DNA of 64,000 nucleotides from CBDDBU01 sp965226045 (GTDB lineage Bacteria; Pseudomonadota; Alphaproteobacteria; VGEJ01): NCBI GenBank assembly GCA_965226045.1, contig CBDDBU010000027.1:62001-126000 (forward strand), given 5' to 3'. The stretch's first letter is position 1; every line of letters begins with the position of its first letter. The position numbers and the translations under genes were made by a program. Shown here one piece after another: positions 1 through 8,482 of this stretch. The notes beneath the pieces are model-generated. The model was not told where the DNA came from. It was given only the letters and a program-made list of their open reading frames with translations, and did not search any database.

Positions 1-1602
1 GCGCTGGCCACGGCCGTCGAACGGGGCTCCCCCGACTTCGCGGCGAATGCCGCGCGCATGGAGGCGCTGGTCGCGGATTTGCGCGCCGAGGCGGCGCGCG
101 CGGCCGAGGGCGGCAACAAGGCGGCGCGCGACCGGCACACCGGGCGGGGCAAGTTGATGCCGCGCGAGCGAGTGCATGCGCTGCTCGATCCCGGCGCCCC
201 GTTCCTCGAACTTTCGCGGCTCGCCGCCCACGGCATGTACGAGGGCGGGGTGCCGGCGGCGGGCCTGATCACTGGCATCGGTCGCATCAAGGGCCAGGAG
301 TGCGTCGTGGTGGCCAACGACGCCACTGTCAAGGGCGGCACCTATTTCCCGATGACGGTGAAGAAACACCTGCGCGCCCAGGAAATCGCGGCCGAGAATC
401 GGCTGCCGTGCGTGTATCTGGTGGATTCGGGTGGTGCCTTCCTGCCCGAGCAGGACCGCGTCTTCCCCGACCGCGACCACTTCGGCCGCATCTTCTATAA
501 CCAGGCCAAGATGTCGGCGGCCGGCATTCCCCAGATCGCGGTGGTGATGGGCTCCTGCACCGCCGGTGGCGCCTACGTCCCCGCGATGTCGGATGAGAGC
601 ATCATCGTTCAGAATCAGGGCACCATCTTCCTCGCCGGCCCGCCGCTGGTGAAGGCGGCGACCGGCGAGGAGGTCAGTGCCGAGGAGCTTGGAGGCGCCG
701 AAGTTCATTCGCGCGTCTCGGGCGTGACCGACCACATGGCGCGCGACGATCTCCATGCCCTGGCATTGGCGCGGCGGGCAATCGGGCATCTCAATCGACA
801 AAAGCGAGTCGATCTCGCCTGCCGCCCCTCGGCCGAGCCGCTGCACGATCCGTGCGAGCTCTACGGCGTGGTGCCGCGCGAGTCCCGCACCCCCTACGAT
901 GTCCGCGAGGTGATCGCCCGCATCGTCGATGGCGGCGAGTTCGACGAGTTCAAGCGCGTCTACGGCGAGACCCTGGTCACCGGCTTCGCCCATCTGCATG
1001 GCTATCCGGTCGGCATCGTCGCCAACAACGGCATCCTGTTTTCGGAATCGGCGCTCAAGGGCGCGCATTTCATCGAGCTGTGCGGTCAGCGCCGTATTCC
1101 CTTGATCTTTCTTCAGAACATCGCTGGCTTCATGGTCGGCCAGAAATACGAGGCCGGCGGCATCGCCAAGGACGGGGCCAAGATGGTGATGGCGGTGTCA
1201 TGCGCGGCGGTGCCTAAGATCACGGTCATCATCGGCGGCTCGTTCGGCGCGGGTAACTACGGCATGTGCGGTCGTGCCTTCGGCCCCCGCTTTGTCTGGA
1301 TGTGGCCGAACGCGCGCATCTCGGTGATGGGCGGCGAGCAGGCGGCCGGGGTGCTTGCCCAGGTCCGGCGCGACAGCATAGAAAAGAGCGGCAAGCGCTG
1401 GTCGAAGGCCCAGGAGGCCGCCTTCAAACGTCCTATCGTCGGCCAATACGAGACCCAAGGGCACCCCTATTACGCCACCGCGCGGTTGTGGGACGATGGC
1501 GTCATCGACCCGGCCGAGACCCGGACGGTGTTGGCGCTGTCGCTGTCGGCCGCGCTCAACGCGCCGATCGAGGAAAGCCGCTTCGGCGTGTTCAGGATGT
1601 AG
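1..1602 (+). CDS. mccB: Methylcrotonoyl-CoA carboxylase, carboxyltransferase (beta) subunit, 5' partial
   Basis: Carboxyltransferase subunit of the biotin enzyme that carboxylates 3-methylcrotonyl-CoA in leucine degradation. The frame is open from base 1, and the residues before the ATG at 58 (ending PDFAANAARM) match the family's usual N-terminus, so the true start lies upstream of the window. The crotonase-fold carboxyltransferase domains carry the glycine-rich acyl-CoA/biotin loops GSCTAGGAYVPAMSDE (about residue 163 from the ATG) and GGSFGAGNYGMCGRAF (about 392). The visible length of 533 codons is close to the full family length. The liuC start follows 2 bases after the stop and mccA follows that, which fixes the substrate as methylcrotonyl-CoA rather than propionyl- or acetyl-CoA. 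Confidence 0.95.
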   Translation, partial: ALATAVERGSPDFAANAARMEALVADLRAEAARAAEGGNKAARDRHTGRGKLMPRERVHALLDPGAPFLELSRLAAHGMYEGGVPAAGLITGIGRIKGQECVVVANDATVKGGTYFPMTVKKHLRAQEIAAENRLPCVYLVDSGGAFLPEQDRVFPDRDHFGRIFYNQAKMSAAGIPQIAVVMGSCTAGGAYVPAMSDESIIVQNQGTIFLAGPPLVKAATGEEVSAEELGGAEVHSRVSGVTDHMARDDLHALALARRAIGHLNRQKRVDLACRPSAEPLHDPCELYGVVPRESRTPYDVREVIARIVDGGEFDEFKRVYGETLVTGFAHLHGYPVGIVANNGILFSESALKGAHFIELCGQRRIPLIFLQNIAGFMVGQKYEAGGIAKDGAKMVMAVSCAAVPKITVIIGGSFGAGNYGMCGRAFGPRFVWMWPNARISVMGGEQAAGVLAQVRRDSIEKSGKRWSKAQEAAFKRPIVGQYETQGHPYYATARLWDDGVIDPAETRTVLALSLSAALNAPIEESRFGVFRM

Positions 1603-1604
1603 CC

Positions 1605-2408
1605 ATGGCCAATGCGACCATAGCTGGGGCGGCGGTCATCGTATCGAGAATGGCCGGTGTCGCGACGCTGACTCTCGACCGCCCGCGCGTCCACAACGCC
1701 TTCGACGAGGCCATGATCGCCGAGCTCACCGCCGCTCTCGTGGCCCAGGCCGGCGATCCGACGGTGCGTGTGGTGGTGCTGGCCGCTACCGGCAAGAGCT
1801 TTTGCGCCGGCGCCGATCTCGGCTGGATGGGCCGGGCAGCCGATTTCACCGCAGCCGAGAACCTCGCCGATGCGCGCGCGCTCGCCGGCCTGATGTCGAC
1901 CCTCGATGGACTGCCCAAGCCGACCATCGCGCTGGTGCACGGCCCGGCCTACGGCGGTGGCGTCGGCCTGGTCGCCTGCTGCGATGTCGTCGTGGCGACC
2001 CCGGCGGCCCGCTTTCAGCTCAGCGAGGTCAAGCTCGGCCTGATTCCCGCTGTGATTTCGCCCTATGTAGTCGCCGCCATCGGCGCGCGCCAGGCACGGC
2101 GCTATTTCCTCACGGCCGAGACGATGCCGGCCGACGAGGCGTTGCGTCTCGGGCTCGTTCACGCCCTATGCGCCGACGAGGCCGATCTCATGGCCACGCG
2201 CGACCGCCTGCTGGAGGCGTTCGGCAGCGGCGGGCCCGAGGCGATCGCCGACGCCAAGGACCTGATTGCGACGCTGGCTAGTCGATCGATCGATGGGCGG
2301 GTGATCGAGGAGACGGCCGGGCGCATCGCACGCCGCCGCACCCACGCCGAGGCGCGCGAAGGCATCGCGGCGTTTCTTGAAAAGCGCACCCCACGCTGGG
2401 CGGACTAA
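1605..2408 (+). CDS. liuC: Enoyl-CoA hydratase/isomerase family protein, probable methylglutaconyl-CoA hydratase
   Basis: A 267-residue crotonase-family protein. Its oxyanion-hole segment SFCAGADLGWM and the later GPAYGGGVGLVACCD and SEVKLGLIP motifs are in the right order for an enoyl-CoA hydratase. In leucine catabolism this enzyme hydrates 3-methylglutaconyl-CoA to HMG-CoA. That role is inferred from its position between the two methylcrotonoyl-CoA carboxylase subunit genes, since the sequence alone does not separate it from other crotonases. The ATG lies 2 bases after the mccB stop, which argues for one transcript. No HMG-CoA lyase gene is in the window. Confidence 0.9.
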   Translation: MANATIAGAAVIVSRMAGVATLTLDRPRVHNAFDEAMIAELTAALVAQAGDPTVRVVVLAATGKSFCAGADLGWMGRAADFTAAENLADARALAGLMSTLDGLPKPTIALVHGPAYGGGVGLVACCDVVVATPAARFQLSEVKLGLIPAVISPYVVAAIGARQARRYFLTAETMPADEALRLGLVHALCADEADLMATRDRLLEAFGSGGPEAIADAKDLIATLASRSIDGRVIEETAGRIARRRTHAEAREGIAAFLEKRTPRWAD

Positions 2409-2436
2409 GCACGTGGGCCGCCGACCCCCACCGGCC

Positions 2437-4437
2437 ATGTTCGACGCCCTGCTGATCGCCAATCGCGGCGAGATCGCCTGTCGCATCATGCGCACGGCGC
2501 GGTGCATGGGTCTGCGCACCATCGCCGTCTACTCCGACGCCGACCGCGACGCGCGTCATGTCGCCCTCGCCGATCGCGCCGTTCGCATCGGGGCGGCGGA
2601 CCCGAGCGAGAGTTACCTGCGGGCCGAAACCATCATTGAGGCGGCCCTGCGCCACGGCGCGGGTGCGGTGCACCCTGGTTACGGCTTTCTGGCCGAGAAC
2701 GCTGACTTCGCCGAGGCGTGCGCCGCGGCGGGTCTGCGTTTCGTCGGCCCGCCGGCGGCCGCGATCCGCGCCATGGGCGAAAAGGACAACGCCAAGCGGC
2801 TGATGGAGAAGGCCGGCGTCCCGGTGGTGCCGGGCTACCATGGTCGCGACCAGCGCTTGGGCCGGTTGCGGCGCGCCGCCATCGAGGTTGGCTATCCGCT
2901 GCTGATCAAGCCGGTCGCCGGCGGTGGTGGCAAGGGGATGCGTAGGGTCGCGAAACCAGCCGAGCTGGACAGCGCGCTGCGTGCCGCTCGCCGCGAGGCC
3001 AAAAGCGCGTTCGGCGATGATCGGCTGCTGATCGAGCGCTTCATTGCCCGGTCCCGCCACATCGAGATACAGGTCATCGCCGATAGCCAGGGCCGCACCA
3101 TTCACCTATTCGAGCGCGACTGCTCGATCCAGCGTCGCCATCAGAAGATCATCGAGGAAGCGCCGGCCCCCGGCATCTCGAGCGACCTCCGCGCGCGCAT
3201 GGGAGAGGCGGCGGTCGCGGCCGCCCGGGCCATCGACTATGTCGGCACCGGCACCGTCGAGTTCATCGTCGAGGCGGCGGCGCCCGATCGCTTCTATTTC
3301 ATGGAAATGAATACCCGGCTCCAGGTCGAGCATCCGGTGACCGAGATGGTCACCGGTCTCGACCTGGTCGAATGGCAGCTGCGGATCGCGGCTGGCCAAG
3401 TGCTGCCGCTTACCCAGGATGAGGTCGCGGTGGCCGGCCATGCCATCGAGGCGCGCATCTATGCCGAGGACCCAGACCGCGATTTCCTGCCGACCAGCGG
3501 CCGTCTGACGCGCGCGCGCTGGCCGCGCACCAGCGCCAAGGTGCGCATCGATGCGGGCGTCGAGGAGAACGACGCCGTCCCCGTCCACTACGATCCGCTG
3601 ATCGCCAAGCTGATCGTCCACGGCTCCGACCGCGCCGATGCCGTGGCTCGCCTGGCCCGTGCCCTTGGCGAGACGGTTCTCGGCGGTCTTCGCACCAACC
3701 TCGGCTTCCTCGGCGCGATCGCCCGCCACGACGCGTTCGCCGCCGGCGGCTGCGCGACTGATTTTGTCGATCGCCATCGCGACGCCTTGAAGACCCCGCC
3801 ACTGAGCGACGAGGTGTTCGCTGTCGCCTGTCTTGCGATGCTGATGTGGCGTCGCGATGCCGCCGCGGCAGCCGCCACCGTTTCCGGCGATCCAAACTCG
3901 CCCTGGAGCGGCGTTGACGGCTGGCGTCTCGATGGTGCGGCCGGCGAGCCTTTCACGTTTCGCCGTGGGCCGGAGGAGCGCTTGGTCCTAGCGACCGCGC
4001 TTGCGCACGGTTACCGATTGCGGCTCGGCGATCGAGAAATGTGGGGTCGGGGCGCGATGCGAGAGGGCCGCTTCGATGTTTCGCTCGATGACGAGCGCAT
4101 GGTGGCCGATGTGGTGGCCGGGACCGCCGGCGTCACCGTGGTCCTGGATGGCGCCGCCTATGACGTCGAGGTCGTTGATCCGCTCGCCAGCGCCGCGCTC
4201 CACGAGGTGGCAACCGGCGATGTGCGCGCGCCGATGCCGGGCCGCGTCACCGCGATCCTCGCCAAGCCGGGTGTGCGCGTGAGCATGGGCGCGCCCTTGG
4301 CGATCGTGGAGGCGATGAAGATGGAGCACACGGTGCGGGCGCCGACCGACGGCCGTGTCGGGCGCATTCTCCATCGGCCTGGACAACAGGTCGAGGAGGG
4401 CGCGGAGCTGCTCGTGTTCACGCCAGACACGGCCTGA
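2437..4437 (+). CDS. mccA: Methylcrotonoyl-CoA carboxylase, biotin carboxylase/biotin carrier (alpha) subunit
   Basis: A 666-residue alpha subunit. The N-terminal biotin carboxylase half opens with FDALLIANRGEIACRI and contains the glycine-rich ATP loop KPVAGGGGKGMRRV and the catalytic region MEMNTRLQVEHPVTE. The C-terminal biotinyl domain has EAMKMEH, with the biotinylated lysine near residue 628. The ATG at 2437 was chosen because the family starts at the ANRGEIA strand; an upstream in-frame TTG would add unrelated residues. It carboxylates biotin with ATP and bicarbonate and hands it to the mccB subunit. The gene lies 28 bases after liuC in the same direction. Confidence 0.95.
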   Translation: MFDALLIANRGEIACRIMRTARCMGLRTIAVYSDADRDARHVALADRAVRIGAADPSESYLRAETIIEAALRHGAGAVHPGYGFLAENADFAEACAAAGLRFVGPPAAAIRAMGEKDNAKRLMEKAGVPVVPGYHGRDQRLGRLRRAAIEVGYPLLIKPVAGGGGKGMRRVAKPAELDSALRAARREAKSAFGDDRLLIERFIARSRHIEIQVIADSQGRTIHLFERDCSIQRRHQKIIEEAPAPGISSDLRARMGEAAVAAARAIDYVGTGTVEFIVEAAAPDRFYFMEMNTRLQVEHPVTEMVTGLDLVEWQLRIAAGQVLPLTQDEVAVAGHAIEARIYAEDPDRDFLPTSGRLTRARWPRTSAKVRIDAGVEENDAVPVHYDPLIAKLIVHGSDRADAVARLARALGETVLGGLRTNLGFLGAIARHDAFAAGGCATDFVDRHRDALKTPPLSDEVFAVACLAMLMWRRDAAAAAATVSGDPNSPWSGVDGWRLDGAAGEPFTFRRGPEERLVLATALAHGYRLRLGDREMWGRGAMREGRFDVSLDDERMVADVVAGTAGVTVVLDGAAYDVEVVDPLASAALHEVATGDVRAPMPGRVTAILAKPGVRVSMGAPLAIVEAMKMEHTVRAPTDGRVGRILHRPGQQVEEGAELLVFTPDTA

Positions 4438-4447
4438 CACGAGCTGG

Positions 4448-4909
4448 ATGGTGCCCCTCCACATTCTTAAGTTGTGCGTGGGCATAGATGATGTCGAAGC
4501 GCTGCGGCGCGCTCAGACGGTGCGCCGCGCCCGGTTGCGCGCGGCCGGCGAGCCAGTGGTACTGCGCCACGTCACCCGGCATCCGCCGCGCCGGGCGCAC
4601 GAGATCCTGTCGGGCGGCTCGCTCTACTGGGTCATCAAGGGGTTCGTCCGCGTTCGCCAGCGCATCGTCGACTTCGAGGAGCTGAGCGACCACCCTGATG
4701 GCAAGCGCTGCGCCTTCGTGCTGGGCCCGCGGCTCGTGCTTACCCGGTGGCAGCCGCGCCGGCCGCACCAGGGTTGGCGCTACCTCGACGCCACCGACGC
4801 GCCGGCGGATGCCAATGTCTTGAATGCCAATGTGGGCCAGAGCGTCTCGGGCAAGAGCGAGCTGCCGCCCGCGCTCACTGCCGAGCTTCGCGCGCTCGGA
4901 CTGATCTAA
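4448..4909 (+). CDS. DUF1489 family protein
   Basis: A 153-residue protein recognised as the alphaproteobacterial DUF1489 family from its opening (PLHILKLCVGIDDVEAL), the RHPPRRAHEIL and SLYWVIKGFVRVRQRI segments, and the closing LPPALTAELRALGLI. No catalytic motif or membrane segment is visible and the function is unknown. It begins 10 bases after mccA and so may be co-transcribed with the leucine genes, but the family is found in many other settings, so the neighbourhood says little about its role. Confidence 0.8.
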   Translation: MVPLHILKLCVGIDDVEALRRAQTVRRARLRAAGEPVVLRHVTRHPPRRAHEILSGGSLYWVIKGFVRVRQRIVDFEELSDHPDGKRCAFVLGPRLVLTRWQPRRPHQGWRYLDATDAPADANVLNANVGQSVSGKSELPPALTAELRALGLI

Positions 4910-4952
4910 GGCGATCGGCGCGCTCCACATGCGCGGGTGCGATAATGCGCCG

Positions 4953-5168
4953 ATGATCTTCGCCAACGCGCCGCAACCGCCCGAGCCCTCACGCGCGCGC
5001 ATCAGCGCCCTCTATCGCGCCGACGAGGTGGCGTGCATCGAGGCGTTGGTGCCGAAGGCCGGCGGTCCGCGGTACCTGGCCCGCTTCGCGACCGAGCGCG
5101 CACGCAGCGTCAACACCGCCGCGACCGGCGGCAATGTCGCGCTCTTGTCATTGGAAGATGCCGAATAG
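4953..5168 (+). pseudogene. putA: putA remnant: N- and C-terminal ends joined by a large in-frame deletion
   Basis: A 71-codon frame whose two halves resemble opposite ends of bifunctional proline dehydrogenase/glutamate-semialdehyde dehydrogenase (PutA). The first about 30 residues, with SRARISALYRADEVACIEAL, look like the PutA N-terminus. The rest (PKAGGPRYLARF, then SVNTAATGGNVALL) looks like its extreme C-terminus, where PKAGGPHYL and VNT-AAGGN are typical. Both catalytic domains, on the order of 1,000 codons, are missing, so no enzyme activity can remain. The frame stays open across the junction. A deletion in the genome or a collapsed assembly would look the same. It is convergent with the broken leucine dehydrogenase gene. 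Confidence 0.6.
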
Positions 5169-5206
5169 GATGTGGACGCGGCCCAGGCCCCATCGAAGCG
5201 ACCCCG

Positions 5207-5223
5207 TCCCCCTCGATGGGGGA
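5207..5223. terminator. Short GC hairpin between convergent genes
   Basis: The sequence TCCCCC-TCGAT-GGGGGA forms a 6-bp perfect stem with a 5-base loop in the 97-bp gap between the convergent putA remnant and leucine dehydrogenase pseudogene. There is no T-run, so it is only a possible bidirectional terminator or part of a dispersed intergenic repeat. Confidence 0.3.
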
Positions 5224-5265
5224 GGGCCCGGGGGGGGCGACTCTCGGACACGCACCGCTGTTCGT

Positions 5266-6330
5266 TCAGCCGACGACTGGGTCGCCCGGCCGCCAGTCCC
5301 ATTGGCTCAGCACCCGTTCCTCGGCGAGGTGATCGGCGGTCTCGTTGGTCGGCAGGCCTTCGGCCTGGGCGCGGGCGAACAGCTCCAGCAGCGTTTCGTA
5401 CAGGCGTGCGGTGTGGGGCATCGCTTGCTCGCGGTCGTAACTCGGGCCCTCATAGAAGATATTGATGATACCGCCTGCATTGATCGCGTAGTCGGGGACG
5501 TAATGGATGCCGCGCTTGTGCAGCGAGGCGCCGTGCCGGTCCTCGGCCAGCTGATTGTTGGCGGCGCCGGCAACGATGGCGACCTTGAACTCGGGAATGG
5601 TCTTGTCATTGAGGACCGCCCCGAGCGCGCATGGCGCGAACACGTCGGCCTCGATCCGCATGATTTCGTCAGGCGCCACGACGCTCGCACTCAACTCGGC
5701 GGCGACCCGGTCCCGCGATCCCGTGTCGATATCGGCGATGGTGAGCCGCGTCCCATCGTCGGCCAGTCGGCGGCACAGCGCCGCGCCAACGTGGCCGAGC
5801 CCCTGGACCGCGACGTGGATGCCCGACAGGTCGTCGCGCCCGAGCTTATGCTTGACCGCCGCGCGGACGCCTTGGTAGACGCCGAACGCTGTCACCGGTG
5901 AGGGGTCGCCACCGCCGGTCTCCGGCGTGCCCCGGACGTGGGGCGTCTCGTGGCCGATGATTCGCCTATCGGCGACCGAGGAGCCCACGTCCTCGGCGGT
6001 GATGTAGCGCCCGCCAAGGCTGTCCACGAAACGGCCGAACGCGCGCAGCAGAGGCTCGCTCTACGGTCTTCGGATCGGCGATGATGACCGCCTTGCCGCC
6101 GCCAAGCGCGAGGCCGGCGAGGGCAGTCTTATAGGTCATGCCGCGCGCCAGCCTCAACACGTCCTCGACGGCGTCCTGCTCGGTGGCGTACGGATAAATG
6201 CGCAAGCCGCCGAGCGCGGGGCCGAAGGTCAGGTCATGGATGGCAATGATGGCGCGCAGGCCGACGCCCGGTCGTTGCGGAAGACCACCCCTTTGTGGAG
6301 GGTGAAACTTCGCGCGCCGAACACCGTCAC
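5266..6330 (-). pseudogene. Leucine dehydrogenase (Glu/Leu/Phe/Val dehydrogenase family), two frameshifts
   Basis: Reading from a GTG at 6330, the frame gives an N-terminus like leucine dehydrogenase (FTLHKGVVFRND). It loses one base near 6270, in a run expected to be CCC, and resumes in another frame as PGVGLRAIIAIHDLTFG. The frame then carries LRIYPYA and the catalytic glycine-rich segment LALGGGKAVIIADP. A second shift near 6060 moves to the frame of LLRAFGRFVDSLGG, the NAD-binding GLGHVGAALCRRLADDG and the C-terminus. All domains are present and collinear. The enzyme would deaminate leucine oxidatively, which fits the leucine genes at the start of the window. It is either a recent pseudogene or an intact gene with two sequence errors. 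Confidence 0.75.
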
Positions 6331-6375
6331 GGCTTCACCTGCCCATCTCCCGCCGGCTACGGGCAGGGACGGCGT

Positions 6376-7141
6376 TCAGAAGCGATAGCCGACGACGCTG
6401 CCGAGAAAGTACTGGACATCGTCGGTCGAAAGCGGGCTCCCTGCCGCGTCGCCGAGAAGGAGGCTGATCCGCGAGTCGAGGGTCAAGTAAGCCTGCGGCG
6501 TCAACATGTAGACGAAGTTCATGAACCCGCCGACGTCGCGGGCGCCCGATTGTGCGACGAAACTGCCGCTACCGAAATAGGCGTCCATGTAAGTGCTATC
6601 GGCATAGTGCGCCTCGCCGCCCAAAATGAGGCTGGTGGTGTCGCTAAACCGCCCGCCGACGGCGGCGCTACCCGAGGTGACGATACCCTGATGGCCATCG
6701 CTGATGCCTTTTCGGATATCGCCGGCGAAGCGCCAGTTGGTTCGGTAGAACTCGAAAAAAGCGCCGCCCTCGATGCTGGATTCGATATCGCGAAGGCCCG
6801 GCAGCCGGGAGTTCTCGATCATAGGTAAGCCGGGTGCCGGCGCGGAACAGGCCGGTGCGGAACAACACCACCCCAAGACCTCTCTGGGTGCTCAGGAAAT
6901 ACGAGCCCTTCCACTCGATGTCGATCAGCGGCAGCGGCACCACTTCGTACTCGGTACTGCCCGGGTAATCGGGCGCCATGCTCACGCCAGCGCCGACGTT
7001 GACGCGCCAATCCGACTCGGGCGGAGCGCCGAGAATCGCGGTCGCGCCGGCGAGATACGATTCCCACCATTCGACGTTGGCGGCGGCGGCGGGTCGTGCC
7101 AGTGCCGCCGCCAGGACCAGCAACGCAACGATTCGTACCAT
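6376..7141 (-). pseudogene. MipA/OmpV family outer-membrane protein, one frameshift
   Basis: The N-terminal frame (start 7141) begins with a signal peptide ending near ARPAAAA and continues with the family's APDYPGSTEYEVVPLPLIDIEWKG-type region up to RAGTRLTYDRE. One base is lost or gained near 6820-6828. The other frame then continues collinearly with NSRLPGLRDIESSIEGGAFF and ends with the terminal beta-strand GSVVGYRF, a typical outer-membrane barrel C-terminus with a final aromatic residue. MipA/OmpV proteins are porin-like barrels or scaffold proteins for murein synthesis. About 255 residues would result if the frame were restored. Single-base error and real inactivation cannot be told apart here. 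Confidence 0.7.
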
Positions 7142-7232
7142 CAGGAGACTCGATCAGCCACGGCGCACGGTATCGGCTCGCCCATAGCCGCGCAAGCGTG
7201 CGCAGAATCCCACTGGGGCTCGGAATTGGCCC

Positions 7233-8342
7233 TCAGGCATCGAGGCGGTCGCGGACCTCGCGGGCGATCGCCAGGGCGGCGGTCAGCCCCGGCGATTCGA
7301 TGCCGAACAGGTTGACCAGCCCCGCCAGGCCGTGCGTCGTTGGGCCCTGGATGATGAAGTCGGCGGCCGGTTCGCCGGGCGCCTGCACCTTCGGCCGGAT
7401 GCCGACGTAGCCCGGTTGAAGGGCGTGATCGGCCAGCGCCGGGTAATACCGCCGCACCGCCGCGTAAAAGTCTTGGGCGCGGCTCGCGTCGACATCGTAG
7501 TCGAGCTTGTCGACCCACGCCTGATCGGGGCCGAACCGCATGGCCCCGGCGAGGTCGAGGGTGAGATGGACGCCGAGCCCGGCGGTGCCGGGCAGCGGAT
7601 AGATCAGCCGCTGGAACGGTGAGGCGCCGCTGGCGGTGAAGTACGTACCCTTCGACAGATGGCGCGCGGGGATCAGATCGCGCGGCATTCCGGCGATGCT
7701 CTCGGCCACGGTTTGCGCGTCGAGCCCGGCGGCGTTGACCACTTCGGTACACTGAAGTTCGACTGCGCCGTCACGACCGTCGACGCGAAGGCGCGTTCCG
7801 CCGGCCTCCACCCCCCCCCCCAGCACCCGGCTGTGGAAGGCGACCATGGTGCGGTGCGCTTCGGCCTCACCTTGCAACGACAGCATCAGCGCGTGGCTGT
7901 CGATAATGCCGGTCGAGGGCGATAGCACCGCCGCGACACACGCGAGCGCCGGCTCGAGCGCGCGCGCCTCCGCGCCCTCCAGCCATCTCAGGTCGTCGAC
8001 GCCGTTCGCCATGCCTCTGCGCTGCAACGCCCGCAGCCCCTCGATCTCGCTGTTGTCGGCCGCGACGATCATCTTGCCGACGCGGCGATGTGGGATGCCG
8101 CGCTCGGCGCAATAGTGGTAGAGCGCGTGGCGACCCTCGACGCACAGACGCGCTTTGAGGCTGTCCTTGGCATAGTAAATGCCGGCGTGGATCACCTCGC
8201 TGTTGCGCGAACTCGTCTTCGATCCGATCAGGCCGGCCGCCTCGATGACCACGACCTCGCGGCCCGTCCGCGCGAGGTCGCGGGCCACCGCCAGACCGAC
8301 GACGCCGGCCCCAATAACAACGCTCTGAACGCGCTCGACCAT
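7233..8342 (-). CDS. lhgO: FAD-dependent L-2-hydroxyglutarate dehydrogenase/oxidase
   Basis: A 369-residue DAO-superfamily flavoprotein. The N-terminus VVIGAGVVGLAVARDLAR is the FAD-binding beta-alpha-beta fold. SRNSEVIHAGIYY is the characteristic LhgO segment, and the C-terminal GYVGIRPK and NLFGIESPGLTA motifs are in place. The ATG at 8342 puts the dinucleotide fold six residues from the start; upstream in-frame codons add unrelated sequence. It oxidises L-2-hydroxyglutarate to 2-oxoglutarate at the membrane or passes electrons to quinone. Oddly, an 11-base G run (coding strand) lies inside the gene at 7811-7821, encoding LGGGV, and slippage there would truncate the protein. Confidence 0.85.
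   Translation of the reverse strand: MVERVQSVVIGAGVVGLAVARDLARTGREVVVIEAAGLIGSKTSSRNSEVIHAGIYYAKDSLKARLCVEGRHALYHYCAERGIPHRRVGKMIVAADNSEIEGLRALQRRGMANGVDDLRWLEGAEARALEPALACVAAVLSPSTGIIDSHALMLSLQGEAEAHRTMVAFHSRVLGGGVEAGGTRLRVDGRDGAVELQCTEVVNAAGLDAQTVAESIAGMPRDLIPARHLSKGTYFTASGASPFQRLIYPLPGTAGLGVHLTLDLAGAMRFGPDQAWVDKLDYDVDASRAQDFYAAVRRYYPALADHALQPGYVGIRPKVQAPGEPAADFIIQGPTTHGLAGLVNLFGIESPGLTAALAIAREVRDRLDA
7811..7821. repeat. Mononucleotide run of 11 C (G on coding strand) inside lhgO
   Basis: Eleven consecutive C on the plus strand within the lhgO reading frame. Such runs are prone to slipped-strand changes and to sequencing error. The frame is open with 11 bases as given. Confidence 0.9.
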
Positions 8343-8482
8343 CCCACAAACTACCTCATGCCGACGCGGGGGGATGCCACGTCTCGACCCCGCGCTCACC
8401 AAAAGGTGACTCGGGCGAACTTGCCAAACCACGCTTGCCGCCCGACCATCGTTGGTCTCGTTTTCTCATGCAGTAGGCGGCG

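Noticed and set aside
4953..5168. The 71-codon frame as a novel small protein gene
   Set aside because: Both halves resemble the two ends of PutA, so a deletion remnant explains it better than a new gene.
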